Positions 26,226 through 35,600 of a stretch of 64,000 nucleotides of DNA are shown here, piece by piece. Source of the DNA: Lentibacillus sediminis (lineage in GTDB: Bacteria; Bacillota; Bacilli; Bacillales; Amphibacillaceae); assembly GCF_002763455.1 (NCBI RefSeq), contig NZ_NIXK01000013.1:1-64000 (forward strand), written 5' to 3'. A program made the translations under genes and the position numbers. The number at the start of each line of letters is the position of its first letter. Positions within the stretch are counted from its first letter, which is position 1. Under the pieces are notes generated by a model, which worked only from the letters and a program-made list of their open reading frames with translations, was not told the origin of the DNA and ran no database searches.

Positions 26226-26254
26226 GAGCCGTCATCTGCTGGGGATGACGGCTC
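26226..26254. terminator. Hairpin downstream of the NDH-2-like gene
   Basis: GAGCCGTCATC pairs perfectly with GATGACGGCTC. There is no real T-run on either side, so terminator strength is uncertain. Confidence 0.5.
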
Positions 26255-26290
26255 GGTGTGTGTTATGCGACCTGTAAGCTAACGCACACT

Positions 26291-27349
26291 CTAATGCCGC
26301 TTATTCAGCCAAAGCACGCCCGATTTCAGCATGCGTGGCAGGTAGCCGGTGACCGGTTTTTGCATCATGTTGCCGAAGCCATCGGTTTTTCCGAGCGAGC
26401 CAAGCGTTCCTTTGAGCTTGATCTCTTTTGGACGTTTGGGCCGGCCGCCTGTGAGCACGGCAAGCAGTACCTCCGCGATCTGTTCACCCTGCTGCCCTGC
26501 CAGCTGGCCGCTCGGTGAATGAACCGAGGATGCACAGTCGCCGACAATATAGACATTTTTCTGTGCCGGCACTTGAAAATAATCATTGACGACGATTTTA
26601 TCCTGATTGTCTTTTTCAAATGGCAGGTCCCTGGCCAGCTGATTTGGCTGCACCCCGGCCGTCCAGATCGTCACGTCGTTGATATAGCAGACGCCGTTAT
26701 TGCACACCCCGCCATGCTCCACATATTCCACACTGGAGTTATGAAACACATCGACATCATTGGACCGAAACCAATCGGTAACATGCTCTTGAATTTTTGG
26801 GTCGAACGCCTTCAGCACTGTGGCTCCGCGGTCAAGCACCCGGATGTTCAGATCAGAGCGGCTCTCTCTGATTTCCGCTGCGACCTCAATCCCGCTCAGG
26901 CCGGCACCGACAATCGTAACTTTTCCGTAAGCTGGTAAATTGCCGACAGCCATCCCGGTATGCCGCACCCGGCGGAAGGTTTGTACACTTTCCGTGAACT
27001 CGGCTGCACCAGGAACCCCGTGATAATTATCCTCACATCCCAGCGCAATCACCAGGTAGTCATAAGGGACAGGATCGTGCCCGGTGAGGTGAATCTGTTC
27101 ATTGGAGGTATCGATCTGCTGAATTTCTCCATATACATAACGGACGCGCTCGTCTTGCGGAAAATCCATCCGCACATCACGCTCGGCAGACGTCCCAGCA
27201 GCAATCGTATAAAATTCCGTCTTCACCGAATGGTACGGATTCCTGTCTATTATCGTAATTTCTATGTCTTCTGGCAGCTGTTTTTCCAACAGATCCAGAA
27301 GAATCCGCAGCCCGCCATAGCCTCCGCCTAATATGGCTAACCTTTTCAT
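26291..27349 (-). CDS. FAD-dependent NAD(P)H oxidoreductase, NDH-2-like (YutJ type)
   Basis: The 352-residue flavoprotein has an FAD-binding GGGYGG (residues 8-13), an NAD(P)-binding VGAGLSGIEVAAEI near 145, and the closing VYIVGDCASS near 275. It resembles type II NADH dehydrogenases, peripheral enzymes that pass electrons to quinone, and in length fits B. subtilis YutJ. The C-terminal amphipathic region (GYLPRMLKSGVLWLNKRH) may contact the membrane. Cys residues in GGVCNNGVCYI near 222 are unusual. A weak cre-like site lies about 31 bp upstream. Confidence 0.82.
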   Translation of the reverse strand: MKRLAILGGGYGGLRILLDLLEKQLPEDIEITIIDRNPYHSVKTEFYTIAAGTSAERDVRMDFPQDERVRYVYGEIQQIDTSNEQIHLTGHDPVPYDYLVIALGCEDNYHGVPGAAEFTESVQTFRRVRHTGMAVGNLPAYGKVTIVGAGLSGIEVAAEIRESRSDLNIRVLDRGATVLKAFDPKIQEHVTDWFRSNDVDVFHNSSVEYVEHGGVCNNGVCYINDVTIWTAGVQPNQLARDLPFEKDNQDKIVVNDYFQVPAQKNVYIVGDCASSVHSPSGQLAGQQGEQIAEVLLAVLTGGRPKRPKEIKLKGTLGSLGKTDGFGNMMQKPVTGYLPRMLKSGVLWLNKRH

Positions 27350-27608
27350 GCTATAACCCCCATGTATGAATAACTTATGTAAAAGCGTTTTCTTTCTTCT
27401 ATTATCTAGATTACCAAAAAAAAGGACTTCAAACTACCGAAATCTGTCAAAAATTGCTCGAGAAGTGTATTTCCGCTGTTGAAAATTTTGCGATAACAGA
27501 AGAGGCCGATTTAAATTTTGCCAAACAGACGAATAAATTTTTTTCAACATGAGAAGATAACCATGTGCAACACAGACCGACACAGAACATAAACATAGGA
27601 GGAAATTC

Positions 27609-28121
27609 ATGGGTATATTAAGTGGTAATCCAAAAGACGAACCAATGCATTATGGTGAAGTGAGCGGGATTTGGGCTGCTGTATTAACAGCGCAATCCGC
27701 TATCACGAGTCATCAAATCGCCATCAACCATACAGGGGACAAGGACTTGAAGAAACTGCTGGAAGAAGCAATAGAACAAGCCAGAACTGAATTAAAAGAA
27801 CTGGAACCTTTGCTGAAAGAAAACGGAGTGGGACTTCCTCCGGCACCTCCTGAGCGGCCGGATGCCAAACTGGAAGATATTCCAGTCGGCGCACGCATGC
27901 AGGATCCGGAAATTTCCGCAACGGCTTCTGCAGGAATTGCAGCCGGGTTGGTTGCCTGCAGCGATATGATGGGGATGTCCATTCGTGAAGACATCATAAC
28001 GATGTTTGCCAACTTCCATAATCAAAAAGCTACTCTTGGCGGCAAATTTCTCCGACTCAACAAGGAAAAAGGCTGGATCGTCCACCCGCCCCTGCATCCA
28101 CATCAACCGGAAGATAAATAG
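27609..28121 (+). CDS. DUF3231 family protein
   Basis: The 170-residue protein has helical sections with LKELEPLLKENGVGLPPAPP and MQDPEISATASAGIAAGLVA, which are hallmarks of DUF3231. The family is largely confined to spore-forming Bacillales. Related coat-F-like helical bundles occur on spores, so a spore-associated role is plausible but not proved. Many relatives have two domains; this has one. The ATG follows CATAGGAGGAAATTC and a good terminator ends it. Confidence 0.8.
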   Translation: MGILSGNPKDEPMHYGEVSGIWAAVLTAQSAITSHQIAINHTGDKDLKKLLEEAIEQARTELKELEPLLKENGVGLPPAPPERPDAKLEDIPVGARMQDPEISATASAGIAAGLVACSDMMGMSIREDIITMFANFHNQKATLGGKFLRLNKEKGWIVHPPLHPHQPEDK

Positions 28122-28130
28122 CATGGTGAA

Positions 28131-28161
28131 GAGAGCGGACCTTGTGGTTCGCTCTCTTTTT
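28131..28161 (+). terminator. Terminator of the DUF3231 gene
   Basis: GAGAGCGGAC pairs with GTTCGCTCTC followed by TTTTTC, 9 bp after the stop. Confidence 0.88.
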
Positions 28162-28167
28162 CGGACG

Positions 28168-28197
28168 GTGCCTGTCACTTCCCGAATTTTGTCGAAT
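28168..28197 (+). repeat. Dispersed 30-bp repeat copy 2
   Basis: It is identical over 30 bp to 4177-4206 and again sits directly after a gene end, here after a terminator. It runs almost straight into two 52-bp units. Confidence 0.85.
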
Positions 28198-28244
28198 CTG
28201 GGCGGCTGGTGAGCCTTTTCCGTAACACCCCGCTGAATCTGCCC

Positions 28245-28325
28245 AAATGTCTATGAGAACCGTCTTCTCAGGCAAAGTCGCCCGTCGGCCCCGCCTAGAT
28301 GTCCACGAGACTCCCACTCATCCCA
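28245..28325 (-). repeat. 52-bp-period repeat, opposite orientation
   Basis: AAATGTCTATGAGA (28245) and AGATGTCCACGAGA (28297) are 52 bp apart. They match the reverse complement of the 11970 family (AAATGTCCAATAGA). With the repeat at 28168 this fills most of the 311-bp gap after the DUF3231 gene. A TATAAT for the next gene lies at 28391-28396. Confidence 0.65.
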
Positions 28326-28432
28326 AGCGTCAGCCCTCCATACCTTAATCCGCTAAGCTCCTTTCCTTCCTTACCACTAAAAAGATGGTGTATAATGGTG
28401 CTCACGGAAAATTTGCCGGGGAGGTGGATGGT

Positions 28433-28885
28433 ATGCTGCTGCTCGAGTATGCATTGATATTTATCGGGGCTGCGATCCCCTGGTTTGAGATTGGACTGGT
28501 AATTCCACTCGGCATCTTGGGAGGACTCTCGCCATTCTGGGTGGTGCTGGTCGCCTTTGTTGGCAATCTGGTTACGGTCCTGCCGATCTGCGCCAGTTTT
28601 GATCGAGTCAAGGCTTGGTTGAAAAGACGTAGGGAGCAAAAAGGAAAGCCGGCAAAAGAGCCTTCCAGCCGCAGGGATAGAGGAAAGCGGATTTGGAATA
28701 AATACGGACTCCCTGGACTTGCCTTATTGGGTCCGGTTCTGACAGGCATTCATATTGCTGCGTTTATTGCGATGAGCCTCGGCGCGCAAAAATACAGCGC
28801 GATGATCTGGATGACCGTCAGCCTTGGATTATGGGCAGTCATTTTTGGTGTTGGGACCGTATTTGGCCTGGATTTTATCACGTGA
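28433..28885 (+). CDS. Small multidrug export family membrane protein
   Basis: The 150-residue protein has about four hydrophobic segments. IPWFEIGLVIPLGILGGLSP and GPVLTGIHIAAFIAMSLGA fit the putative small multi-drug export family (PF06695 type). A basic cytoplasmic loop (KRRREQKGKP) divides the halves. The transport substrate is not established for this family. I start at ATG 28433 after GGGGAGGTGG, because an earlier in-frame ATG lacks a ribosome site. Confidence 0.72.
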   Translation: MLLLEYALIFIGAAIPWFEIGLVIPLGILGGLSPFWVVLVAFVGNLVTVLPICASFDRVKAWLKRRREQKGKPAKEPSSRRDRGKRIWNKYGLPGLALLGPVLTGIHIAAFIAMSLGAQKYSAMIWMTVSLGLWAVIFGVGTVFGLDFIT

Positions 28886-28923
28886 GAAAATTCGTTCAAG
28901 CAAACGAATAAAATATAAGACAG

Positions 28924-28966
28924 AAAAAAGCTTGAGGCTTCTCATCCCATCTGCCTCAAGCTTTTC
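28924..28966. terminator. Bidirectional terminator between convergent genes
   Basis: AAAAAGCTTGAGGC pairs with GCCTCAAGCTTTT, with A- and T-runs on both sides. Confidence 0.88.
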
Positions 28967-28967
28967 T

Positions 28968-30077
28968 TCATATAAACCTCTCAGCCTTCAAAACACCTTC
29001 CAGTCCCCGCCTGGCTTCTTTTATTAGTTCCTCACGCCATTCCTTTTCAACCGGATAAAACATCGCCTGCACCTCCTCCAGAATGTACCGCCGATCCTCA
29101 GGCTTCTGCGCACCTTCCCAGTACATCTGGTTTTCAAATACAATCGCCATCAGTTCGCGCAGTTCGGCTCTTTTGCCCTCCCCAAAGGTCCCGAATTCAA
29201 ATAAAGCGGAGAATAAATACGTATCAGGGTAATCCTCTTGAACGAGGTAAAAATGATCGTGCGAATCACCTTTTACCTGATCAGCGCTGGACTGGATGAC
29301 ATGTTTCAGCCCATATTGTTGTTTAATGGTTTCCGGGTCACGTCCGTCTTTGGCCGGCAGCACAACGGTCAGCTCATTAATTGGTCCAAGCGCGGTATGC
29401 CAGTCCATGTGCACGATCTGCCTATAGCCGCCAAGCAGGTCCTGCTGAATTTGCTTGAGGAAAATGGCTGATTCCTCCGCAGCCTGACCACCATAATACA
29501 CTCCCTTGGGAAATTCATACTGCCCCATTTTCTTAGCTTCCTGCAGTCCGCCATAGCCCTCTTTGGCAAGATCCTTCATTAAAATGGCATACAGCCCCGC
29601 CTTTTCCTTTGTTAAATCACGAATGGATGAAACAGGTACGAAAAGATCTTCTGCGTTCTCATAATTTTTATTGATATCATCCGGCATCACAGAACGGTTA
29701 TAGACATAATTGCGGTTAAGGTCCACATTGTTTTCCGTCACCCGACGGAAATGGCGCATGCCCCATGGGTTAAGTGCATGAATCAGGCAAATGCCGGTTG
29801 TCCTTGGGTCAAGCTGCTCGATATATTCGTCGACAAACAAATGAATGGCCGCAGCACCCGCATAGCCTTCGATCCCGTGCTCGCCGGCGGAAAGAAACAG
29901 CACCTTTTCGTTTCGCTCTGTAGCCTCTGCCCAGATCCCATCAATCGTATTATCCGCATCTTTGCCAATCGACCTGGCAAAAAGCGTGGCATCAGGCCAT
30001 TTTTTCTGCACCTTTTTCAGATGACTGCGAAAAACAGCACGCGACTGTTCATAATCGATCGGAAAATATTGTTCCAT
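28968..30077 (-). CDS. M14-like metallopeptidase (DUF2817)
   Basis: The 369-residue protein has the carboxypeptidase-like zinc motif in AGEHGIEGYAG (HxxE, near residue 68), NPWGMRHFRRVTENNVDLNR (substrate-binding arginines) and HMDWHTALG (third ligand, near 225). DUF2817 members belong to the M14 group and have no signal peptide here, so action is cytoplasmic. The peptide substrate is unknown. The ATG follows AGGAGGACAATC. It is convergent with the small export gene across a shared terminator. Confidence 0.85.
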   Translation of the reverse strand: MEQYFPIDYEQSRAVFRSHLKKVQKKWPDATLFARSIGKDADNTIDGIWAEATERNEKVLFLSAGEHGIEGYAGAAAIHLFVDEYIEQLDPRTTGICLIHALNPWGMRHFRRVTENNVDLNRNYVYNRSVMPDDINKNYENAEDLFVPVSSIRDLTKEKAGLYAILMKDLAKEGYGGLQEAKKMGQYEFPKGVYYGGQAAEESAIFLKQIQQDLLGGYRQIVHMDWHTALGPINELTVVLPAKDGRDPETIKQQYGLKHVIQSSADQVKGDSHDHFYLVQEDYPDTYLFSALFEFGTFGEGKRAELRELMAIVFENQMYWEGAQKPEDRRYILEEVQAMFYPVEKEWREELIKEARRGLEGVLKAERFI

Positions 30078-30157
30078 GATTGTCCTCCTGTCTGTCCGGC
30101 AAATATTTACGCTATTCCACCATTGTCACTTTCTGAAACAGGCTACTTTGAAGTAGT

Positions 30158-30183
30158 GTTTTACTTTAAATAAACAGGGGAAA
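30158..30183 (+). promoter_or_regulatory. Sigma-B-type promoter for the SDR gene
   Basis: GTTTTA-N14-GGGAAA lies 38 bp before the start and fits the general-stress consensus with one to two mismatches. Confidence 0.5.
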
Positions 30184-30220
30184 AGTCCTATATAAAATAG
30201 TACAAAAAGGAGAGATATTC

Positions 30221-31000
30221 ATGGGAAGATTAGAAGGAAAAACAGCAATAATTACAGGCGGTGCTGGAGGCATCGGAACAAAAGCAGCGGAAATCTTTTT
30301 GCGTGAAGGTGCCAAAGTCTCTTTAGTTGATATGGACAAGGAAAAGCTGGAAGAGGTAAAAAAAGATTTATCCGATGATAATGTTCTTACAATCGAAGCA
30401 AACGTTACCAAAGAAGATGATGTAAAAAAATATGTTGATCAGACAGTGGATAAGTTTGGTTCAGTAGATATTTTCTTTAATAATGCAGGAATCATCGGGG
30501 ACGTAGGAGCTATTGACGAACAGTCCCTCGATAATTTTAACAAGGTTCTATCCATTAACGCCACAGGAATTTTCCTTGGCATGAAACATGTTATCCCTGT
30601 GATGAAAAAACAGCAAAGTGGAAGCATTATCAATACATCGTCCGTGGATGGTCTGAGAGGAAGCCCGAATATGGCGCCATATTCAACCTCCAAGCATGCG
30701 GTTGTTGGACTAACGAAAACAGCTTCTTTGGAAGTAGCGGAAAATAATGTTCGGGTAAACTCGATCCACCCTGCTCCGGTTTCAGGAGGTATGATGAAAA
30801 CCGTAGAAAAAGGACAAGGTGCAAGTCAGGGAACCAGCGATGAAGAAGTGAAGGAAGAACTTAAAAAAACCATCCCGCTAGGACACTATGCGGACTCGGA
30901 AAACATTGCAAACCTGGTACTATTTTTGGCATCCGACGAAAGCAGATTTATCACCGGGGCGGAATACCGGGTTGATGGCGGAATGGGTGCTACAAGTTAA
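30221..31000 (+). CDS. Short-chain dehydrogenase/reductase
   Basis: The 259-residue classical SDR has the cofactor motif GGAGGIG (residues 13-19). Asp37 after the second strand (VSLVDMD) predicts NAD preference. NNAG is at 87-90 and the catalytic Ser141, Tyr154 and Lys158 are present. The closing GAEYRVDGGMGATS is typical. The substrate cannot be assigned. The ATG follows AAAGGAGAGA and the promoter looks like sigma-B, in keeping with stress-inducible SDRs in Bacillus. Confidence 0.88.
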   Translation: MGRLEGKTAIITGGAGGIGTKAAEIFLREGAKVSLVDMDKEKLEEVKKDLSDDNVLTIEANVTKEDDVKKYVDQTVDKFGSVDIFFNNAGIIGDVGAIDEQSLDNFNKVLSINATGIFLGMKHVIPVMKKQQSGSIINTSSVDGLRGSPNMAPYSTSKHAVVGLTKTASLEVAENNVRVNSIHPAPVSGGMMKTVEKGQGASQGTSDEEVKEELKKTIPLGHYADSENIANLVLFLASDESRFITGAEYRVDGGMGATS

Positions 31001-31011
31001 ATTTTATAGAT

Positions 31012-31046
31012 GAGAGCATTCTCGCCTGAGGGATGCTCTTTTTTTA
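31012..31046 (+). terminator. Terminator of the SDR gene
   Basis: GAGAGCAT pairs with ATGCTCTT, then a T-run of about seven. Confidence 0.85.
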
Positions 31047-31059
31047 TATACTAAATAAA

Positions 31060-31082
31060 CCGCAGAGCTCCAAGCTCCGCGG
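31060..31082 (-). terminator. Terminator of the LLM monooxygenase gene
   Basis: CCGCAGAGCT pairs with AGCTCCGCGG (one mismatch). On the minus strand it is followed by a T-rich stretch. Confidence 0.65.
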
Positions 31083-31089
31083 TCATTCA

Positions 31090-32097
31090 CTAATCCATTA
31101 ACTCCCCAACAATCTCATAAGACCGCAGACGCGCCTCCAAATCAAAAATTTGCGAGGTGATGATCATCTCATCTGCCTGGGTCTCTTCCTGGAAGCTTTC
31201 AAGTCCCCGGCGAACCGTTTCGTGGCTGCCGATGATGGTTGTGCGCGGGTCCAGTGATTCTTCCACTGCTTGTTTCTCCATCGGACTCAAGCCAAGGTCC
31301 TCCACCGGTGGCTGCAGCTTTCTTGTCTTGCCTTTTCGGATATCCAAAAACTGCTGCTGCTGAGAGGTGGCTAAATAGCGTGCTTTCTCATCGGTATCTG
31401 CTGCGATTACATTGACGCCGACCATGGCATATGGCTTGTCCAGTGTAGCGGACGGCTGGAAGCGATCACGATACAGCTTCAGCGCCGGGATAGTATATGC
31501 CGGGGCGAAATGGCTGGCAAAGGAGAAATAGAGCCCTTTTTGCGCGGCCAGTCTGGCACTGAAATCACTCGATCCCAAGAGCCAAAGCGGGATGTCCAGT
31601 CCTTGGCCGGGAATCGCCCGCACGCGGGATACCGGTTCATCCGAGAAATAATCCTGCAGTTCATTCACTTGATTTGGAAATTCTTCCGGCCCCATATTCA
31701 GCGTGCGTCTCAGTGCAAATGCCGTTCCCTGGTCACTGCCAGGCGCACGGCCAAGGCCGAGATCGATGCGCCCTGGGTAAAGCGACTCCAGGGTGCCGAA
31801 CTGTTCCGCAATGACCAAGGTAGCGTGATTCGGCAGCATAATCCCGCCAGCCCCGACGCGCATCCGCTTCGTGTGTCCGGCGATATGGCCGATGATGACC
31901 GATGTTGCCGAACTGGCAATGCCCGGCATATTATGATGCTCCGCCAGCCAGTAACGGTTAAAGCCAAGCTCTTCCACATGCTTCGCCAGCGCCACACTTT
32001 CTTTAAATGATTCTTTTGGATTGCCGCCTTCTTTGACAGGCGCCAGATCCAGAACAGACAAAGGTATTTGATTAAATCGTTTAGCTTCTGTTGTCAA
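31090..32097 (-). CDS. Luciferase-like (LLM) flavin-dependent oxidoreductase
   Basis: This 335-residue TIM-barrel flavoprotein is of the group 1 alkanal-monooxygenase-like type (E. coli YhbW). [40 protein letters not shown] and [16 protein letters not shown] are the conserved blocks. It would use reduced FMN; the SsuE-like reductase at 3612 is one possible supplier, though distant. The substrate is unknown. I prefer TTG at 32097, eight bases after AAGGAG. A GTG at 32106 lies inside that ribosome site. Confidence 0.87.
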   Translation of the reverse strand: MTTEAKRFNQIPLSVLDLAPVKEGGNPKESFKESVALAKHVEELGFNRYWLAEHHNMPGIASSATSVIIGHIAGHTKRMRVGAGGIMLPNHATLVIAEQFGTLESLYPGRIDLGLGRAPGSDQGTAFALRRTLNMGPEEFPNQVNELQDYFSDEPVSRVRAIPGQGLDIPLWLLGSSDFSARLAAQKGLYFSFASHFAPAYTIPALKLYRDRFQPSATLDKPYAMVGVNVIAADTDEKARYLATSQQQQFLDIRKGKTRKLQPPVEDLGLSPMEKQAVEESLDPRTTIIGSHETVRRGLESFQEETQADEMIITSQIFDLEARLRSYEIVGELMD

Positions 32098-32308
32098 AAT
32101 TTCCACTCCTTAATGCTGTGTGCAAAAAAATCCACACATGTCTTATTAAAAAGGATACGATGAAGTAGGAAACACGTCCAATTATCGGCTTATAAAGAAA
32201 AAAATCTGCAGGAAAATCATGAAAAATTTTTTGATCACACTGACAAATCCAGTGAACCCCTATCACTGCGGGGTTCAAGCTATAAATAAATTCGCTATAT
32301 TCTCAAAA

Positions 32309-32322
32309 TGTCAGCGTTTTCA
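32309..32322. promoter_or_regulatory. Candidate cre (CcpA) site upstream of gltA
   Basis: TGTCAGCGTTTTCA matches TGNAANCGNWNNCA except one base. It lies about 85 bp upstream of the gltA -10, a position compatible with activation. Confidence 0.45.
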
Positions 32323-32388
32323 TTTAACGAAAATTAAGCAAAACACCCCCAAATTACTTATCTGAATTTTATGCTAAGACGATTTTTG

Positions 32389-32678
32389 TGCTATAATGAT
32401 ATAACCCTAAAAAAATAGGTGAATGTCTTCACGTGGCAGAGGACCGTCATAAACGTTTGGAAACAAGCCAAGTTTCTAATCAAGAAAAGGCATTTCCCAC
32501 ACTCCATTAAGCCGAGAGAATGAGCCAATCAGCAGGCATACCCCAGACGCAGCAGCGATTAAGCAAGTACACGAAACGTACCAAAGCGCGTACTTACAGA
32601 CAAAAAGTAAAACAATTAACTTGGCGCATAGCCGGGTTTTCTTTAAACACATATAAATTCCAGAGAGGAGCTGTTGTG
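32389..32678 (+). promoter_or_regulatory. Promoter and long untranslated leader of gltA
   Basis: TGCTATAAT (32389-32397) is a perfect extended -10. About 275 bases of leader follow before the ATG. It contains a hairpin AAGTACACG (32565-32573) / CGCGTACTT (32587-32595), 8 of 9 paired. I recognise no named riboswitch, T-box or attenuator in it. This explains most of the 581-bp gap. Confidence 0.55.
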
Positions 32679-35600
32679 ATGACAATGCAAGGATATCCAA
32701 AACCACAGGGGCTGTATCATCCCGATTTTGAACATGAAGCTTGCGGGATTGGAATGATTGCCAACATCAATGGAAAAAAGACACATACCATCGTGCAGAA
32801 TGCGATTAATATGCTGTGCAACCTGGAGCACCGGGGTGGCCAGTCTGCGGATGTCTCAACAGGGGACGGGGCCGGCATTTTGACGCAGATTCCGCACCGT
32901 TTTTTCCAAAAGCAGTGCAGGAAAGAGAGCATCACCCTGCCGGACGCGGGAGAATATGGTGTGGGAATGGTCTTTCTCCCGCAAGATAGAGATCTTCGAA
33001 GGAAAAGCAAGGACATCTTTGAACAGATCATCCGGGAAGAGGGACAGGTCTTCTTAGGCTGGCGTCCGGTGCCGCTGAATGATTCCTTTATCGGAAAAGT
33101 CGCATCCAAAAGCAAGCCGGTGATCAGTCAGGTGTTTATCAGAAAATCAGCCGATCTGAAGGATCAGATGGCGTTTGAACGAAAGCTTTACGTGATCCGG
33201 AAAGTAGTCGAAAAGCACTTCGCCGGACAGGCTGAGTTTGAAGATGTGTATATCAGCAGCCTTTCTACCAGAAGGATTGTTTACAAAGGCATGCTTGTCC
33301 CGGAACAGCTTGACTCGTTCTACATTGATCTGAACCACCCTGACTTTAAATCTGCACTGGCGCTTGTACATTCCCGTTTCAGTACAAATACCTTCCCGAG
33401 CTGGAAACGATCGCATCCAAACCGCTATTCCATCCACAATGGGGAATTCAATACACTTCGCGGCAATGTTAATTGGATGTTTGCACGGGAGAAGCTTAGT
33501 AAGTCGGAATATTTCAGCGAAGAAGATATGGAAAAAATTCTGCCGGTCGTTGATGCGGATGGCAGTGACTCTTCCATTTTTGATAATACATTTGAATTTT
33601 TGCACATGTCTGGACGCTCACTCGCGCATACGGCAATGATGATGGTGCCGGAGCCATGGGCGAATGATGCCTCGATTAAAGAAGAAAAGCGTGATTTCTA
33701 TGAATACCACAGCACACTGATGGAGCCATGGGACGGACCTGCCGCGCTTGTGTTTACCAACGGCACGCAGATCGGTGCCTGCCTGGACAGAAATGGACTG
33801 CGGCCTGCGCGCTACTATGTCACGAAAGACGGCATGATTGTGCTTGGCTCCGAAGTTGGCGCGCTCGATATTTTTGCCGATGATATTTTGTACAAAGACC
33901 GTCTGAAGCCGGGGAAAATGCTGCTGGTTGATTTGGAAAAAGGCATTATTGTCCCGGATGAGGATATTAAAACACAGGTCGCCTCGGAAAAACCGTACAA
34001 GGAATGGCTGGAAAACCTGACGGAGCTGGAAGACGTGGCGGAAGCGGGCGTGATCCAGCCGCCGATCAGAGGAGAGAGATTGCTTGAACAGCAGCTTGCC
34101 TTTGGGTATACCAAGGAAGAGCTGGAGAAGATCATCAAGCCGCTCGTGACAGACGGCAAGGATCCGATTGGGTCCATGGGATATGATTCACCGCTTGCGG
34201 TATTGTCGAAAAAACCGCAGCTTCTGTACAACTATTTCAAGCAGCTTTTTGCTCAGGTAACCAACCCGCCGATTGACGCGATCAGGGAACAGATCATCAC
34301 CATGACGGAAACGACGATTGGCAGAGAGGGCAACCTGGTGCAGCCAGATGCGGAAAGCGCCAGACATATTCGTCTGAAAACACCGATAATAACCAATAGC
34401 GAGATGGAAAAACTCCGCCATAATGACATGGAAGGGTTCAAGCCGGTCACTTTGTCCACCCTGTTTTCTGCGGATGCTGGGCAGGACAATATGGAAAAGG
34501 CGCTGGATCGGCTGTTTAAAGAAGCGGATCAAGCGATGGAGGATGGTGCCGTGCTGCTTATTTTATCGGACCGTGGTGTGACCAGGGATCAGGCGGCCAT
34601 CCCAGCATTGCTGGCTGCTTCCGGGCTGCATCACCATTTGATTCGTCAAGGTGTTCGTACCAAGGTGAGTCTGATCATCGAATCGGCTGAGGCCAGGGAA
34701 GTGCATCATTTCGCTACACTGATTGGATATGGTGCTGAAGGGATTAACCCGTACCTCGCGTTTGACACGATTGGGGATTTGGTGGAAATAGACGATATTG
34801 AGAACGTCACGGAGGAAGAAGCTGTGTCTCAATATGTCGCATCAGCCACCGACGGAATCATCAAGATTTTATCCAAGATGGGGATCTCGACAATTCAAAG
34901 CTACCGCGGTGCCCAGATTTTTGAAGCAGTGGGCATTCATACTGACGTAATAGATAAGTATTTTACGAGAACGGCTTCCCGGCTAGGCGGCATTGGGCTG
35001 GATATGATCGAAAAAGAAGTGCTCATGCGCCATGAAGTGGCGTTCCGGGAAAATCGTGGTCCGAGTAAAAAGCTCGACGCAGGGGATGAATTCCAATACC
35101 GCGAAGATGGCGAGGATCATCAGTATAACCCTCGGACGGTCATGACCCTGCAGCATGCCTGCCGGACTGGAAACTATGATTTATTCAAGGAATATACGGA
35201 ACTATTAACCGATGAAACAAGCAATCTGCAGTCACTGCGCGGGCTGCTGAAATTTAAAAAGCGCCAGTCTGTGCCAATTGACGAAGTGGAGCCTGTTGAA
35301 ACGATTATGACCCGGTTCAAAACAGGGGCCATGTCCTACGGAGCGCTGAGCCAGGAGTCGCATGAGGCTTTAGCCATTGCCATGAACCGGATCGGCGGAA
35401 AAAGCAACAGCGGGGAAGGCGGAGAAGCATCTGACCGCTACACTCCGGATGAAAACGGCGATTCCCGCCGGAGCGGCATCAAGCAGGTAGCATCCGGACG
35501 CTTCGGGGTCACCAGCCATTATTTGGTGAATGCCGATGAAATTCAAATTAAAATTGCGCAAGGGGCTAAGCCTGGAGAAGGCGGACACCTGCCTGGCAAG

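Noticed and set aside
27380-27393. cre site before the NDH-2-like gene
   Set aside because: TAAAAGCGTTTTCT has two mismatches at conserved positions; kept only as a remark.
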